Shown here: positions 1 through 9,900 of the stretch, piece by piece
How the letters are laid out: each line of letters opens with the position of its first letter
How positions within the stretch are numbered: the first letter of the stretch is position 1
From: Brevibacterium sp.
GTDB taxonomy: Bacteria > Actinomycetota > Actinomycetes > Actinomycetales > Brevibacteriaceae
Assembly: GCF_031179145.1 (NCBI RefSeq)
Contig: NZ_JAPSIB010000022.1
Coordinates: forward strand, 1 to 55,122
Direction: 5' to 3'
Length of the DNA stretch: 55,122 bases
Translations under genes and position numbers: made by a program
Notes under the pieces: generated by a model
Told to the model about the DNA's origin: nothing
The model's database searches: none
Seen by the model: the letters and a program-made list of their open reading frames with translations, nothing else

Positions 1-48
1 ATGATCGTTATAGGCTAGGTCTCGTTGCCTCACGAGGGTGTTCGGTAA

Positions 49-122
49 CGGGCTATGGCGCAGCTTGGTAGCGCGCTTCACTGGGGGTGAAGAGGTCGTG
101 GGTTCAAATCCCGCTAGCCCGA
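49..122 (+). tRNA. tRNA-Pro (anticodon GGG)
   Basis: A complete cloverleaf can be folded. The acceptor stem pairs CGGGCTA (49-55) with TAGCCCG (115-121), followed by discriminator A122. The anticodon arm is CTTCA/TGAAG around the loop CTGGGGG, which gives anticodon GGG and reads CCC proline codons. The T arm carries GTTCAAATC. No CCA is encoded, which is common in actinobacteria. The gene stands alone and is followed at once by a hairpin terminator. Confidence 0.96.
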
Positions 123-133
123 CTTTTCATGGA

Positions 134-163
134 AGTGCCGGAACGATGTTCCGGCGCTTTTTC
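134..163 (+). terminator. Intrinsic terminator of tRNA-Pro
   Basis: An 11-bp stem (134-144 with 148-158, one G-T pair, 3-base GAT loop) runs directly into a T-rich tract at 158-162. It lies 11 bases after the tRNA, so it ends that transcript. Confidence 0.85.
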
Positions 164-262
164 ATTGCCCGAATGCGGCTGAGGCCGAACTGTGATCGAG
201 AGCCTGACCCGCCTGCCATCCGTGATGTTCGCGGCTCCGTGACGTTCAGGGCTCCGTGACGT

Positions 263-1477
263 TCAGCGCTTGAGGTGACGGGCGAAGACCACGGTCACCA
301 AGCCGATGACGACGATTAGCGACAGTCCCCAGCGCAGGCCTCCTCCGGCGGCGATGAGTCCGACGAGTGGGCTGGTGCCGAGGAAGCCGAGACGCATGAC
401 CCAATTGACGAGGGTGACGCCCGCCGCGCGGTCGACTCCGGGCAGATGAGCCGCGGCCCCCAGGGCTCCCGGTACCAAGGTCGCCGAACCGCAGCCCATC
501 GCAGCCAGTCCCACCAGGAGCTGCGCGGGATGCACGGCGCTGATGATCGCCGCTCCGCCGAGGGCGATGAGGATGCCGCCCGCGCCTGCGATGCGGTCGG
601 CTCCGAACCGGTTGCTGAGGAGGTCCCCGCTGAACCTGCCGAGGCATTGGGCTCCGATGGCCACGCTGAAGGCGATTCCCGCGCCGGAGACGGGGATGCC
701 GCTCAGCTGCACGGCGGCCAGGCCCGACCAGTTGTTGGCGATGTCCTCGACCATGATGCCGCAGACCGCGATCACGGCCAGGGGCACGACGGCGCGGAGG
801 AACGATCGTCGGGCCGACGACTGCCCGGCGTCAGCGGTGGCCGCGTCAGCGGAGGATTCACCGAGGTCGTCGATGCCGAGCACGGTTCTTGGGGAGGGCG
901 GGTCGGCAGCCTCTCCCCCGACGAGACGCGCACCGAGCAGGACCAGACCGACGCAGACGACCGCGACCACGGCCAGATGTGCTCGGAGCTCGAGGCCGGC
1001 CGCGGCGACGGCGGTCGATGCCGCACCCCCGAGCAGGCCCCCGAGACTCCAGACCGCGTGCATGGAGGACAGAATCGTCCGCCCGCCGCGGTCCTGCACC
1101 AGCGTGCCGGCGACATTCTGCGCCGCGTCCACGGTGGCGTCGCAGGCGCCGAGGAGGAAGAGGCAGCCGGCGAGCATCCAGGGAGTCGTCGACCAACCGG
1201 CGAGCGCGGCGAAGAAGGCCGTCCCGACGGTGCCGACGACCGTGACCGACACTGACCCGAATCTCGCGATCAGTCGCGCTGGGAGGATTGACGAGGCGAC
1301 AGCTCCGGCCGCGAAGCAGGCGACGACCAGTCCGAACTCCCAGGGACTGAGATCAAGGCGCTCGATGAGGAGCGGATACCACGGCAGCAGAGAGGCATAG
1401 AGGAGTCCGTTGCTGCTGAAGAAGACACCGATACCGGCGACGGCCTTCACATGGGAGCCTGGAGTCTCTCTCATCAT
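263..1477 (-). CDS. MFS transporter, 12-helix permease
   Basis: The protein is 404 residues and almost entirely hydrophobic helices, with the start MMRETPGSHVKAVAGIG followed by a first helix carrying FFSSNGLLYASLLPW. The layout of two six-helix halves around a polar loop near residues 190-215 is that of the major facilitator superfamily, in a branch usually annotated as sugar or drug exporter. The start was chosen because its ATG overlaps the TGA of the small upstream gene as ATGA; the open frame continues far upstream but with no membrane-protein character. Substrate cannot be read from sequence. It is probably translated together with the small membrane protein encoded just before it. Confidence 0.85.
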   Translation of the reverse strand: MMRETPGSHVKAVAGIGVFFSSNGLLYASLLPWYPLLIERLDLSPWEFGLVVACFAAGAVASSILPARLIARFGSVSVTVVGTVGTAFFAALAGWSTTPWMLAGCLFLLGACDATVDAAQNVAGTLVQDRGGRTILSSMHAVWSLGGLLGGAASTAVAAAGLELRAHLAVVAVVCVGLVLLGARLVGGEAADPPSPRTVLGIDDLGESSADAATADAGQSSARRSFLRAVVPLAVIAVCGIMVEDIANNWSGLAAVQLSGIPVSGAGIAFSVAIGAQCLGRFSGDLLSNRFGADRIAGAGGILIALGGAAIISAVHPAQLLVGLAAMGCGSATLVPGALGAAAHLPGVDRAAGVTLVNWVMRLGFLGTSPLVGLIAAGGGLRWGLSLIVVIGLVTVVFARHLKR

Positions 1478-1707
1478 CGCGGGGCCACAGTCTCCTGACG
1501 AGCGGTGCGGAAGTACTCGATCAGTGCGTGGGTGACGGAATCGCCCTCTCCGGCGAGGACGAACCACACCACGATGGGCACGCCGCGGATGAGGGAGCTG
1601 ACGAGCTTGACGAGGCTGCTCTCCCTGCTCTTCTCCGTGGCAGGGACCAGCGGCAGGACCGCCAGCAGGAGCACGAACGGGAGAAGGGTCCACCAAGCGA
1701 CGACCAT
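1474..1707 (-). CDS. Small two-helix membrane protein
   Basis: This is a 77-residue protein with a long N-terminal hydrophobic helix (MVVAWWTLLPFVLLLAVLPL) and a second helix near residues 42-54 (RGVPIVVWFVLAG). It ends in a polar tail. I chose the ATG at 1707 because GAGGAGG lies 9 bases upstream; a GTG at 1725 and an ATG at 1716 are also in frame, but the purine tract then falls inside or right against the codon. Its TGA overlaps the MFS start by four bases (ATGA), so the two are probably translationally coupled. I recognise no family. It may be an accessory or regulatory subunit of the exporter, which is inference. Confidence 0.65.
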   Translation of the reverse strand: MVVAWWTLLPFVLLLAVLPLVPATEKSRESSLVKLVSSLIRGVPIVVWFVLAGEGDSVTHALIEYFRTARQETVAPR

Positions 1708-2072
1708 GCGAACCATCCTCCTCACCGTCGGCGCACGGTGTGCGATCGACCGTCGACGTCGACAGCCCTACTCTAAGCCGCAGTCGACCGACTCCTGCAG
1801 ACTCCCCGATGCCGCCGAGGCGCGACCCCCTTTGACCTCGAGCCGTCGCCCCAGCGCCGTCACCCAGGAGCCGCCGAGGCGGGACCCCGTCGACCTCCGA
1901 TCGCCGCTCCCCGGTGACGACGCACCGCAACGGCTGAGTAACCTGTCCGACGAAATCGGTGGAAATGGGCTTAGACTCATTCCCACCTGATCACACCCGG
2001 ATGCCGACCCGATCGATTGCACGCACTCGACCGTCACGCACTCGGAAGACACATGCGAGCAAGGAGGCCGAC
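1708..2072. promoter_or_regulatory. Divergent promoter region with a hairpin
   Basis: This 365-base gap separates the leftward MFS pair from the rightward sugar porter, so it must hold promoters for both. The clearest structure is an imperfect hairpin at 1958-1987: arms GGTGGAAATG and CATTCCCACC pair at 9 of 10 positions around a 10-base loop. It sits about 85 bases before the sugar-porter start and could be an operator or part of the leader RNA. The open frames across the gap lack plausible ribosome sites and show no protein family. Confidence 0.4.
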
Positions 2073-3572
2073 ATGTCGGAACACGAGCAGCCGGAGGACA
2101 CCCGTCTTCACGGGATGCAGAGAGTCAGCGGACGGATGATCGGGATCTCGATCGCCGCCGCCCTGGGCGGATTCCTGTTCGGCTTCGACACCGCCGTCAT
2201 CAACGGCGCCGTCGACGCCATGGCCGACCAGTTCGCCCTCACCGCGGCGATCAAGGGCTTTGCCGTCTCCTCGGCACTGCTCGCCTGTGCGCTCGGCGCC
2301 TGGTTCGCGGGCAGCCTGGCGAACCGGTTCGGTCGCCTGCCGGTCATGGTCGTCGCGGCGATCCTGTTCCTCGTCTCCGCGATCGGATCCGGACTGGCCT
2401 TCGGCGTCCTCGACCTCATCATCTGGCGGATGATCGGCGGAGTCGGCGTCGGTGCTGCATCGGTGATCGCTCCCGCCTACATCGCCGAGGTGTCTCCCGC
2501 CCGGGTGCGCGGACGCCTCGGTTCCCTGCAGCAGCTGGCCATCGTCAGCGGTATCTTCGCGGCCCTGCTGTCGAACGCTCTGCTCGCCTCCATCTCCGGC
2601 GGCGCCGCGGAGCAGTTCTGGTTCGGCATCGAGACCTGGCGCTGGATGTTCATGGTCGAAGCGATCCCGGCGCTCGTTTACGGGCTCATGGCCCTGGGCC
2701 TTCCTGAGTCGCCGAGGTTCCTCGTCGCGCGCGGCAAGGAGGACGAAGCCGCCCGTGTGCTGCGGCACTTCACCGGTGAGACGAACACCGACCGCCTCAT
2801 CGAGCGCATCCGGATCTCGATCCAGAGGGAGGATCGGGAGTCGTTCAAGGACCTCCTCGGCAACCGCCTCGGTCTCAAGCCGATCGTCTGGATCGGCATC
2901 CTGCTGTCGGTGTTCCAGCAGTTCGTCGGCATCAACGTCATCTTCTACTACTCCACGACACTGTGGAAGTCGGTCGGGTTCGACGAATCGAGTGCCCTGT
3001 TGACGTCGGTGATCACCTCGGTGACGAACATCGCCGTCACGATCGTCGCCATCCTCCTCGTCGACAAGGTCGGCCGGAGGAAGATGCTGCTGGCCGGTTC
3101 CCTGCTCATGGGCGTCTCTTTGGCGATGATGGCGATCGCGTTCTCGTTCGCCGAGCTCGTCACCGCCCCCGACGGCACCACCAGCGCCGAATTGGGAGCT
3201 CCGTGGTCGATCATCGCGCTCATCGCCGCCAACACGTTCGTCGTCGGATTCGGCGCCACCTGGGGTCCCCTGGTGTGGGTGCTGCTGGGCGAGATGTTCC
3301 CCAACCGGATCCGCGCCGGAGCTCTGGCCGTCGCCGCGGCGGCTCAGTGGCTCGCCAACTTCTTCATCTCGACGACGTTCCCGGTCTTCTCCGAGATCAG
3401 TCTGACCTTCGCCTACGGCTTCTACGCGTTCTTCGCCTTCCTCTCGTTCGTCTTCGTCTGGTGGAAGGTGCCGGAGACGAAGGGAGTCGAACTCGAGGAC
3501 ATGGTCGAGGACTTCTCGTCGCATGGGCGCCCCAGGGCAGAGGGCACCGAGGCGAGTTCTCCCCGAAGCTGA
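2073..3572 (+). CDS. Sugar porter family MFS transporter
   Basis: The product is 499 residues with 12 predicted helices. It carries sugar-porter signatures in the expected places: GFLFGFDTAVINGA in helix 1, LANRFGRLP in loop 2-3, PESPRFLVARGK before the central loop, QQFVGINVIFYYS in helix 7, DKVGRRK in loop 8-9 and VPETKG after helix 12. These identify the family of proton-coupled hexose or pentose uptake carriers (XylE/AraE/GLUT-like). The start at 2073 has AAGGAGG five bases upstream; the frame is open further up but without such a site. No sugar-catabolic gene or regulator is adjacent, so the substrate is unknown. Confidence 0.93.
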   Translation: MSEHEQPEDTRLHGMQRVSGRMIGISIAAALGGFLFGFDTAVINGAVDAMADQFALTAAIKGFAVSSALLACALGAWFAGSLANRFGRLPVMVVAAILFLVSAIGSGLAFGVLDLIIWRMIGGVGVGAASVIAPAYIAEVSPARVRGRLGSLQQLAIVSGIFAALLSNALLASISGGAAEQFWFGIETWRWMFMVEAIPALVYGLMALGLPESPRFLVARGKEDEAARVLRHFTGETNTDRLIERIRISIQREDRESFKDLLGNRLGLKPIVWIGILLSVFQQFVGINVIFYYSTTLWKSVGFDESSALLTSVITSVTNIAVTIVAILLVDKVGRRKMLLAGSLLMGVSLAMMAIAFSFAELVTAPDGTTSAELGAPWSIIALIAANTFVVGFGATWGPLVWVLLGEMFPNRIRAGALAVAAAAQWLANFFISTTFPVFSEISLTFAYGFYAFFAFLSFVFVWWKVPETKGVELEDMVEDFSSHGRPRAEGTEASSPRS

Positions 3573-3632
3573 GCCGAGGGGTGGAGCGAAGCCATCAGGC
3601 AGAGGCGACCCTTCAGAGTTCGTGCTGAGCCC

Positions 3633-4133
3633 TCAGGCGGTGCCCGGGACCGGGGTCTCGGGCACGTCGCCCTCCTTCTTCAGGCCGATGAGCAGGCCGC
3701 CGATCGCGAGGACGACGCAGGCGCCCAGTCCCACGGTCAGGCCAGGAGCGGCCTCGTACGCGTGAGCCAGCGCCCGGAAGCCGATGAAGCCGACGGTCGA
3801 ATAGATGAGCGCCCACAGGGAGCCGCCGATCACCAGCGCCGGAACATAGCGCCGATAGCTCATCCCGGTGGTGCCTGCGGCGAGGTTGAGCACCGTCTGC
3901 ACTCCGATCATGAGGAAGCTGAGCACGATCACGGGCGCACCGTAGCGCTCGATCATCCGTTCGGCCTTCCGGTACTTGGGCCCGGACATGATCTTCTCCA
4001 CCCGCTGGATCCGGCGCATTCCCTTCCGGGCCAGACGCCCGAGCAGGAAGGTGCCTCCGGCACGCGCGAGGATGATGCCGAACAGGATCAGCCAGGTGAC
4101 GAAGACCGGCAGCGACCAGTTCAAGGGGTTCAT
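3633..4133 (-). CDS. DedA/VTT-domain family membrane protein
   Basis: The protein is 166 residues with an N-terminal helix, a basic cytoplasmic loop (residues about 32-60), then FLMIGVQTVLNLAAGTTGMS-YRR and two further helices. That central pattern, ending in YRRYVPALVIGGSLWALIYS, is typical of DedA (VTT/SNARE-associated) proteins, some of which flip undecaprenyl phosphate or phosphatidylethanolamine. It is shorter than usual DedA proteins because the first re-entrant segment is missing or reduced, so function is uncertain. It is convergent with the sugar porter. A TAGAAT hexamer on the minus strand at 4182-4187 is a possible -10 box. Confidence 0.72.
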   Translation of the reverse strand: MNPLNWSLPVFVTWLILFGIILARAGGTFLLGRLARKGMRRIQRVEKIMSGPKYRKAERMIERYGAPVIVLSFLMIGVQTVLNLAAGTTGMSYRRYVPALVIGGSLWALIYSTVGFIGFRALAHAYEAAPGLTVGLGACVVLAIGGLLIGLKKEGDVPETPVPGTA

Positions 4134-4311
4134 CGCCGGTTGTTCCTCATTCTCTCAGTCCTCTCGCCGTCTCACGCACCGATTCTAGCGACCCCACCCG
4201 AGTCGGGCGCAGGGAGACGGTGGATATGATCGGAACACTCCTCGCACCGAGGACGCTCTCCTCAGCACATCGGATGCCGTCCTCACCTCCGGGGACGGAT
4301 CCACACCGACG

Positions 4312-5508
4312 ATGGGACCTCGAATGACCCGACTGCGCACCGAAGCCACCGCCCTCCTCCCCGAACTCGTCGCCCTCCGCCGGGACCTCCACCGCCAACC
4401 CGAGATCGGCCTCGACCTGCCCGAAACCCAGGCCACGGTCCTCAGAGCCCTCGACGGACTGCCCCTGGAGATCACCCTGGGCACCGCAACCACCTCGGTG
4501 GTCGCCGTCCTGCGCGGGGCGCACCCGGGTCCGGCCGTGCTGCTGCGCGGGGACATGGACGGACTGCCCGTCGCCGAGGAGACCGGAATCGACTTCGCCG
4601 CCGCGAACGGGAACATGCACGCCTGCGGCCACGACCTCCACACCGCCGGCCTCGTCGGCGCCGCGAAGCTGCTGGCCGCCAAGCGCGAGTCCATCCACGG
4701 GTCCGTGATCTTCATGTTCCAGCCCGGCGAGGAAGGCTACAAGGGCGCGAAGGTGATGCTCGACGAAGGCGTCCTCGAGGCTGCCGGCGAGCGCCCGATC
4801 GCCGCCTACGGCATCCACGTCGCCCCAGGACCGCGCGGGACGTTCAGCATCAAGTCCGGCCCTGCACTGGCGGGATCGAACACTCTGCAGGTCACCGTCC
4901 ACGGGAAAGGCGGGCACGGCTCCCAGCCGCAGACCGCTACCGACCCGGTCCCCGCCCTGCTCGCCATCGCCTCCGAGCTGCAGACCATGGTCACGCGCCG
5001 GTTCTCCGTATTCGATCCGGTCGTGCTCTCGGTGACGCAGCTCCAGGCCGGGGACGCGATCAACGTGATCCCGCCGCAGGCATCACTGGGGGCGACCGTG
5101 CGCACCCTGTCCCCCGAATCGGTCGAGACGATGCGGACCGAAACGAATCGCCTCGCCTCCGGCATCGCGGCCGCTCACGGCTGCACCGCCGAGGTGGACT
5201 TCGAGGTCCAGTACCCCGTGACGATCAACACCCCGGACCAGACCGAATGGGTCGTCTCCGAGCTCCGCGGACTGTTCGGGGAGGAACGGATCAACACGGT
5301 CGAGCAGCCGCTGATGGGCTCGGAGGACTTCTCCTTCGTCCTCGAGGAGGTGCCGGGCACGTTCTTCTTCCTCCACTGCTCACCCGAGGGCATCGATCCC
5401 GACACCGTGGCGTGGAATCACTCCCCGCATGTCCTCTTCGACGACGCGGTGCTCGCCGATCAGGCGGCCGCGCTCGCGCACCTCGCACTCACCCGGCTCG
5501 CAGACTGA
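4312..5508 (+). CDS. M20D family amidohydrolase (amino-acylase/hippurate hydrolase type)
   Basis: This 398-residue protein has the M20D metal-site pattern: HACGHDLHTAG around residues 103-113 (C105, H107) and QPGEEGYKGA with the catalytic Glu pair at about 140-141. A late Glu lies in GSEDFSFVLEEVPG and a C-terminal His in WNHSPHVLFDD. The middle part (about 180-300) is the dimerisation lid, with GKGGHGSQPQ at its start. Relatives remove N-acyl groups from amino acids or open indole-amino acid conjugates in the cytoplasm. The start may be the ATG at 4312 or at 4324; neither has a strong ribosome site. A TATGAT at 4225-4230 is a possible -10 box. Confidence 0.9.
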   Translation: MGPRMTRLRTEATALLPELVALRRDLHRQPEIGLDLPETQATVLRALDGLPLEITLGTATTSVVAVLRGAHPGPAVLLRGDMDGLPVAEETGIDFAAANGNMHACGHDLHTAGLVGAAKLLAAKRESIHGSVIFMFQPGEEGYKGAKVMLDEGVLEAAGERPIAAYGIHVAPGPRGTFSIKSGPALAGSNTLQVTVHGKGGHGSQPQTATDPVPALLAIASELQTMVTRRFSVFDPVVLSVTQLQAGDAINVIPPQASLGATVRTLSPESVETMRTETNRLASGIAAAHGCTAEVDFEVQYPVTINTPDQTEWVVSELRGLFGEERINTVEQPLMGSEDFSFVLEEVPGTFFFLHCSPEGIDPDTVAWNHSPHVLFDDAVLADQAAALAHLALTRLAD

Positions 5509-5528
5509 GCGGCTGAGCCGGGCACCCC

Positions 5529-6743
5529 TCAGACCAACGTGCCGTCGAGGTACACGGAGTCGACGCGGTTCTCGATGCCGCGCACATCCTCGACGCTGAG
5601 GTCCCCGTCGATGACGACGAGGTCGGCGAGTGCCCCTTCGGCCACCCGACCGACGTCCTCCAGGCCGAGGAGCTCGGCGGCGACCGAGGTGCCGGCGGCC
5701 AGCGCCTCGGCGGTCGACATTCCGGTGTCGGCGAGCAGGCTGATCTCCTCGAGGTTCTCCCCGTGCGGTCCGACTCCGGCGTCGGTGCCCATCGCGATTC
5801 GCACCCCCGCCTCATGCGCGCGGGAGATCGACACGAGGTGATGCTCGACGACGGCATGGGCCTTCGCGACGACGGGCAGCGGCAGGGGGAACCCCGCCTC
5901 GGCGGCCTTGATCACCGCCTGTGGCGCCTGCAGCGTCGGCACGAGGAAGGTGCCGTGCTCGAGCATGAGGTCGAGGCACTCCTCGTCGAGGTAGATCCCG
6001 TGCTCGATGGACCGCACACCCGCGCGGACGGCGTTCTTGATCCCGGCCGCTCCCTGGGCGTGGGACATGACATGAGCTCCCTGAGCTGCCGCCTCGGCGA
6101 CGATGACGGCGATCTCGGCCTCGGTGAACTGCGAGTGGCGGGGATCGTCGCGCGGTGAGAGCACACCTCCGGTGGAACAGATCTTGATGTGGTCGGCGCC
6201 GGCGCGCAGCAGCTCGCGCACCTTGCGCTGGACCCCTTCGAGTCCGTCGGCGACGCCCGAGGGTCGGCCGGGATGCTCGGCGAGCATCGGGGCCTGGCTG
6301 CCCGACACCAGGTGGAAGTCCCCATGGCCGCCGGTCTGGGACATGATGTTGACGGCGATCGTCAGCCGGGGGCCGCGCACGACGCCGGTCTCCACGGCGA
6401 CCTTCGCGCCGAGATCGGTCCCTCCCGCGTCGCGGACCGTCGTCACTCCCCCTCGCAGGGTCTTCTCCATATGGTTGACGGAGTTGTAGAACTGCAGCGA
6501 GAAGGGGTCGTGGAACGCCGAGGCGTTGCCCGCCCCGGTGCTCGTCAGGTGGACGTGGCAGTCGATGAACCCGGGGACGACGGTGCGGCCGGAGCAGTCG
6601 ACGAAGGTGTCGGAGGCGTTGTGCGAGCCCTGGCCGTCCTCGGTGATCGCGCTGATGAGCGTGCCGTCGATGACGACGTCGCGCAGCCCGGGCAGGAACC
6701 GTGTCCCGTCGAACACCTTGGCATGAGTGAGAACTGTGACCAT
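5529..6743 (-). CDS. Metal-dependent amidohydrolase (imidazolonepropionase/prolidase-like)
   Basis: The 404-residue sequence has the amidohydrolase-superfamily layout. A small N-terminal beta domain leads into PGFIDCHVHLTSTG (HxH at 63 and 65). Further along come a Lys in HIKICSTGG that would be carboxylated to bridge the metals, the metal-ligand segments VMSHAQG and IEHGIYLD, and the catalytic Asp in GTDAGVGPHGEN. Its best-known relatives are binuclear zinc Xaa-Pro or Xaa-Arg dipeptidases and imidazolonepropionase-like enzymes; the histidine-degradation genes are not nearby, so HutI is unlikely. GAGGAGGG precedes the ATG. It is convergent with the M20D gene and divergent from the NRPS gene. 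Confidence 0.9.
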   Translation of the reverse strand: MVTVLTHAKVFDGTRFLPGLRDVVIDGTLISAITEDGQGSHNASDTFVDCSGRTVVPGFIDCHVHLTSTGAGNASAFHDPFSLQFYNSVNHMEKTLRGGVTTVRDAGGTDLGAKVAVETGVVRGPRLTIAVNIMSQTGGHGDFHLVSGSQAPMLAEHPGRPSGVADGLEGVQRKVRELLRAGADHIKICSTGGVLSPRDDPRHSQFTEAEIAVIVAEAAAQGAHVMSHAQGAAGIKNAVRAGVRSIEHGIYLDEECLDLMLEHGTFLVPTLQAPQAVIKAAEAGFPLPLPVVAKAHAVVEHHLVSISRAHEAGVRIAMGTDAGVGPHGENLEEISLLADTGMSTAEALAAGTSVAAELLGLEDVGRVAEGALADLVVIDGDLSVEDVRGIENRVDSVYLDGTLV

Positions 6744-6995
6744 TGACCCTCCTCGACGATGGACTCCGATCCCTGTGACCGGCGTCCCATGTCACACCTA
6801 TCACAGCAGTCCGGACCCGGCATAACCGCATCACCCTCGCCGAGGTGGCCCGACGCCGGCGTCCACGGCGATGCGATGCGGAGGCGCGGCCGAGTTCACC
6901 TGCCCGACACCTGCGGCCAGTATCATTCCTAGTCGACACTGCGTCCTGTTCGGCGGCATTCCGCCGGGCGGCGCACCTTTCGACCCGGAAGCCCT

Positions 6996-9900
6996 GTGAC
7001 TGCACACCCGCCGCAATTTCCCGCCGCCGCTCGCCCCCGCCACGACTGCACGCTCATCGACGTGCTCCTCGAGACCACCGGGGCGCATCCCGACCAGCCG
7101 GCGCTCGACGATGGACGCACCTCACTGACCTACCGTGAGCTCCTCGGCGCGACGCGGGATCTGGCTCTGCAGCTGGCAGACGCCGGGATCGGCCCTGGGG
7201 ACAAGGTCGGCGTGCGCGTCCCCTCGGGTTCGGTCGATCTCTACGTCTCGATCCTCGCCGTCCTCATGCTCGGCGCCGCCTACGTCCCCGTCGACGTCGA
7301 CGACCCCGAGGAGCGAGCTCGCACCGTCTTCACCGAGGCGGCCGTGACCGGAGTCATCACCGCAGGCCCGACGATCGAGTCGCGCACGAATCGCGGGCCG
7401 CTGGCCCGGTCCGAACTGCGTCAGCCGACCCCCGACGACGACTGCTGGGTGATCTTCACCTCGGGCTCGACCGGCACCCCGAAAGGTGTGGCAGTCTCCC
7501 ATCGCTCCGCTGCGGCCTTCGTCGACGCCGAGGCGGCCCTGTTCTGCACCGAGGAGCCGCTGGGACCCGGGGACCGGGTTCTCGCCGGCCTGTCCGTGGC
7601 CTTCGACGCCAGCTGTGAGGAGATGTGGCTGGCCTGGCGTCACGGTGCCTGCCTGGTGCCCGCCCCGCGCGCGCTCGTGAAGTCCGGAATGGATCTCGGC
7701 CCATGGCTGTCCTCGCGCGGCATCACGGTGGTCTCGACCGTTCCCACCCTGGCCGCCCTGTGGCCCGCGGACAGCCTCGACGCTGTCCGCCTGCTCATCT
7801 TCGGCGGGGAGGCCTGTCCCCCTGAACTCGGCCGACGGCTCAGCGACGAGGGACGCGAGGTGTGGAACACCTACGGCCCCACCGAGGCGACGGTCGTCGC
7901 CTGCGCGGCGCGGCTCGACGGATCGGAGCCCGTCCGCATCGGCCTCCCGCTCGACGGATGGGCCCTCGCCGTCGTCGACGCCGAGGGCATGCCGGTCGCC
8001 GCCGGCGAGACGGGTGAGCTCATCATCTCCGGCGTCGGCCTGGCCCGCTATCTCGACCCCGCCAAGGACGCCGAGAAGTACGCGCCGATGCCGAGCCTCG
8101 GCTGGGACCGGGCATATCGCTCCGGTGACCTCGTCATCAATGACCCGCAGGGACTGATCTTCGTCGGACGCGCCGACGAGCAGATCAAGCTCGGCGGGCG
8201 GCGGATCGAACTCGGCGAGATCGACGCTGCCATGCAGTCCCTGTCCGACGTCGAAGGAGCCGCGGCGGCGGTGAAGCGGACACCGGCCGGCACGGACATC
8301 CTCGTCGGCTACATCGCCTCTCACGACCCGAACGCCGCATCGCGGCTGGCGGAATGGGACGAAGCCCTGCGGACCGAACTGCCGGCGGCACTGGTGCCCC
8401 GGCTGACGCTCATCGACGAACTGCCCACGAAGACCTCGGGCAAGGTCGACCGCAACGCCCTGCCCTGGCCGACGTCAGATGCGGCCGAGACGGGGACCGA
8501 GGACGGCCTCGCCGAGCTCGATCCCGAGTCGGCCTGGATCGCCGACCAATGGACGGCGGTCCTCGGCACCCGTCCGAGCCCGGACGCGGACTTCTTCACC
8601 TCCGGCGGCGGATCCCTGGCTGCGGCGCAGCTCGTCTCCCGGCTGCGGACCCGGCACCCCAGCGTCACCGTCGGCGATGTCTACGCCCACCCGCGCTTCG
8701 GCGCCCTGAGCACCCTCTGCGTCGGCGAGTCGGGAGCCGCAGCGACCGCGCGTCCTCGGCGCCGGATCGGGCGCACCTCGAAGGGCATGCAGGCGTTCCA
8801 GACTCTGCTCGGCATTCCCGTGCACATCCTCGGCGGGGTCCGGTGGGTCGTCATCGCGATGGTGCTCGCGAATCTCGGCACCCTCCTCGGCGCCCGTCTC
8901 CCGTTCACCCCGTGGCCGGTCGTGGCCGTTCTCTTCCTCGTCTTCGTCACCGCCTGGGGACGGATGCTCATCTCGGCGGCGGCCGCCAGGCTCCTGCTGC
9001 TCGGAGTCACCCCCGGCGTCTATCCGCGCTCGGGCTGGGTGCACAAACGCCTGTGGCTCGCCGAGCACATCGCCGATCTCGCGGCCGCCGTCTCGGTGGC
9101 GAGCGCCCCGTGGGTGAGCTGGTACGCGAAGCTGCTGGGCAACAGGATCGGGCCCGGCGCCGACCTCCACTCGGTTCCGCCGGTGACGGGGTTCCTCTCG
9201 CTTGCCGAGGGAGCGGCCATCGAGCCCGAGGTCGATCTCAAGGGTTGGTGGGTCGATGGCGACCTGCTGCGCATCGGCACCATCGAGGTCGGTGAGCACG
9301 CCACGGTCGGCGCCCGCTCGACCCTGATGCCGGGCACGAGCATCGGCGCCGGCGCGCTGATCGAGGCAGGGTCGGCGGTGACCGGGAAGGTGCGGAAGAA
9401 TCAGATCCACTCGGGCTCTCCTGCCGTGCGGATCGGCAAAGCGAAGAAGAGTTGGCCCGCCCCACCGGTACGACGCAAGCTTCCCTTCCTGTTCTATGCG
9501 CTCGGCTCCCAGGTCAATGCGACGCTGCCGTATCTCGCGGCGGTGCCCGGGCTGGCGCTGATGATCGCCGTGTCCGGCGTCGAGGTCCTCGAATCGCCCT
9601 GGCTCGTCCTCGCCTGGTCGCCGCTCATCGCCTGTGTCTGGTTCCTCTGCACTGCCCTGCTCATCCTCATCTCCGTGCGGCTGCTGGCGATCGGGATGGA
9701 GGAGGGCGAGTTCCCCGTCCGGTCCGCCCGCGGCTACCGGATCTGGGCCACCGAACGTCTCCTCGACCTGGCCAGGGATCTGCTCTTCCCCCTCTATGCG
9801 TCGATGCTCACGCCCTGGTGGCTGCGGCTGCTGGGGGCGAAGGTCGGCCCCGGAACCGAGATCTCCACCCTGGTCTTCGTCCCCAAGATGACGACGATCG

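Noticed and set aside
5529..6743. Histidine-degradation imidazolonepropionase (hutI)
   Set aside because: The fold is related, but no hutU, hutH or hutG gene is nearby, and the HxH and Lys segments fit the dipeptidase-like branch equally well.
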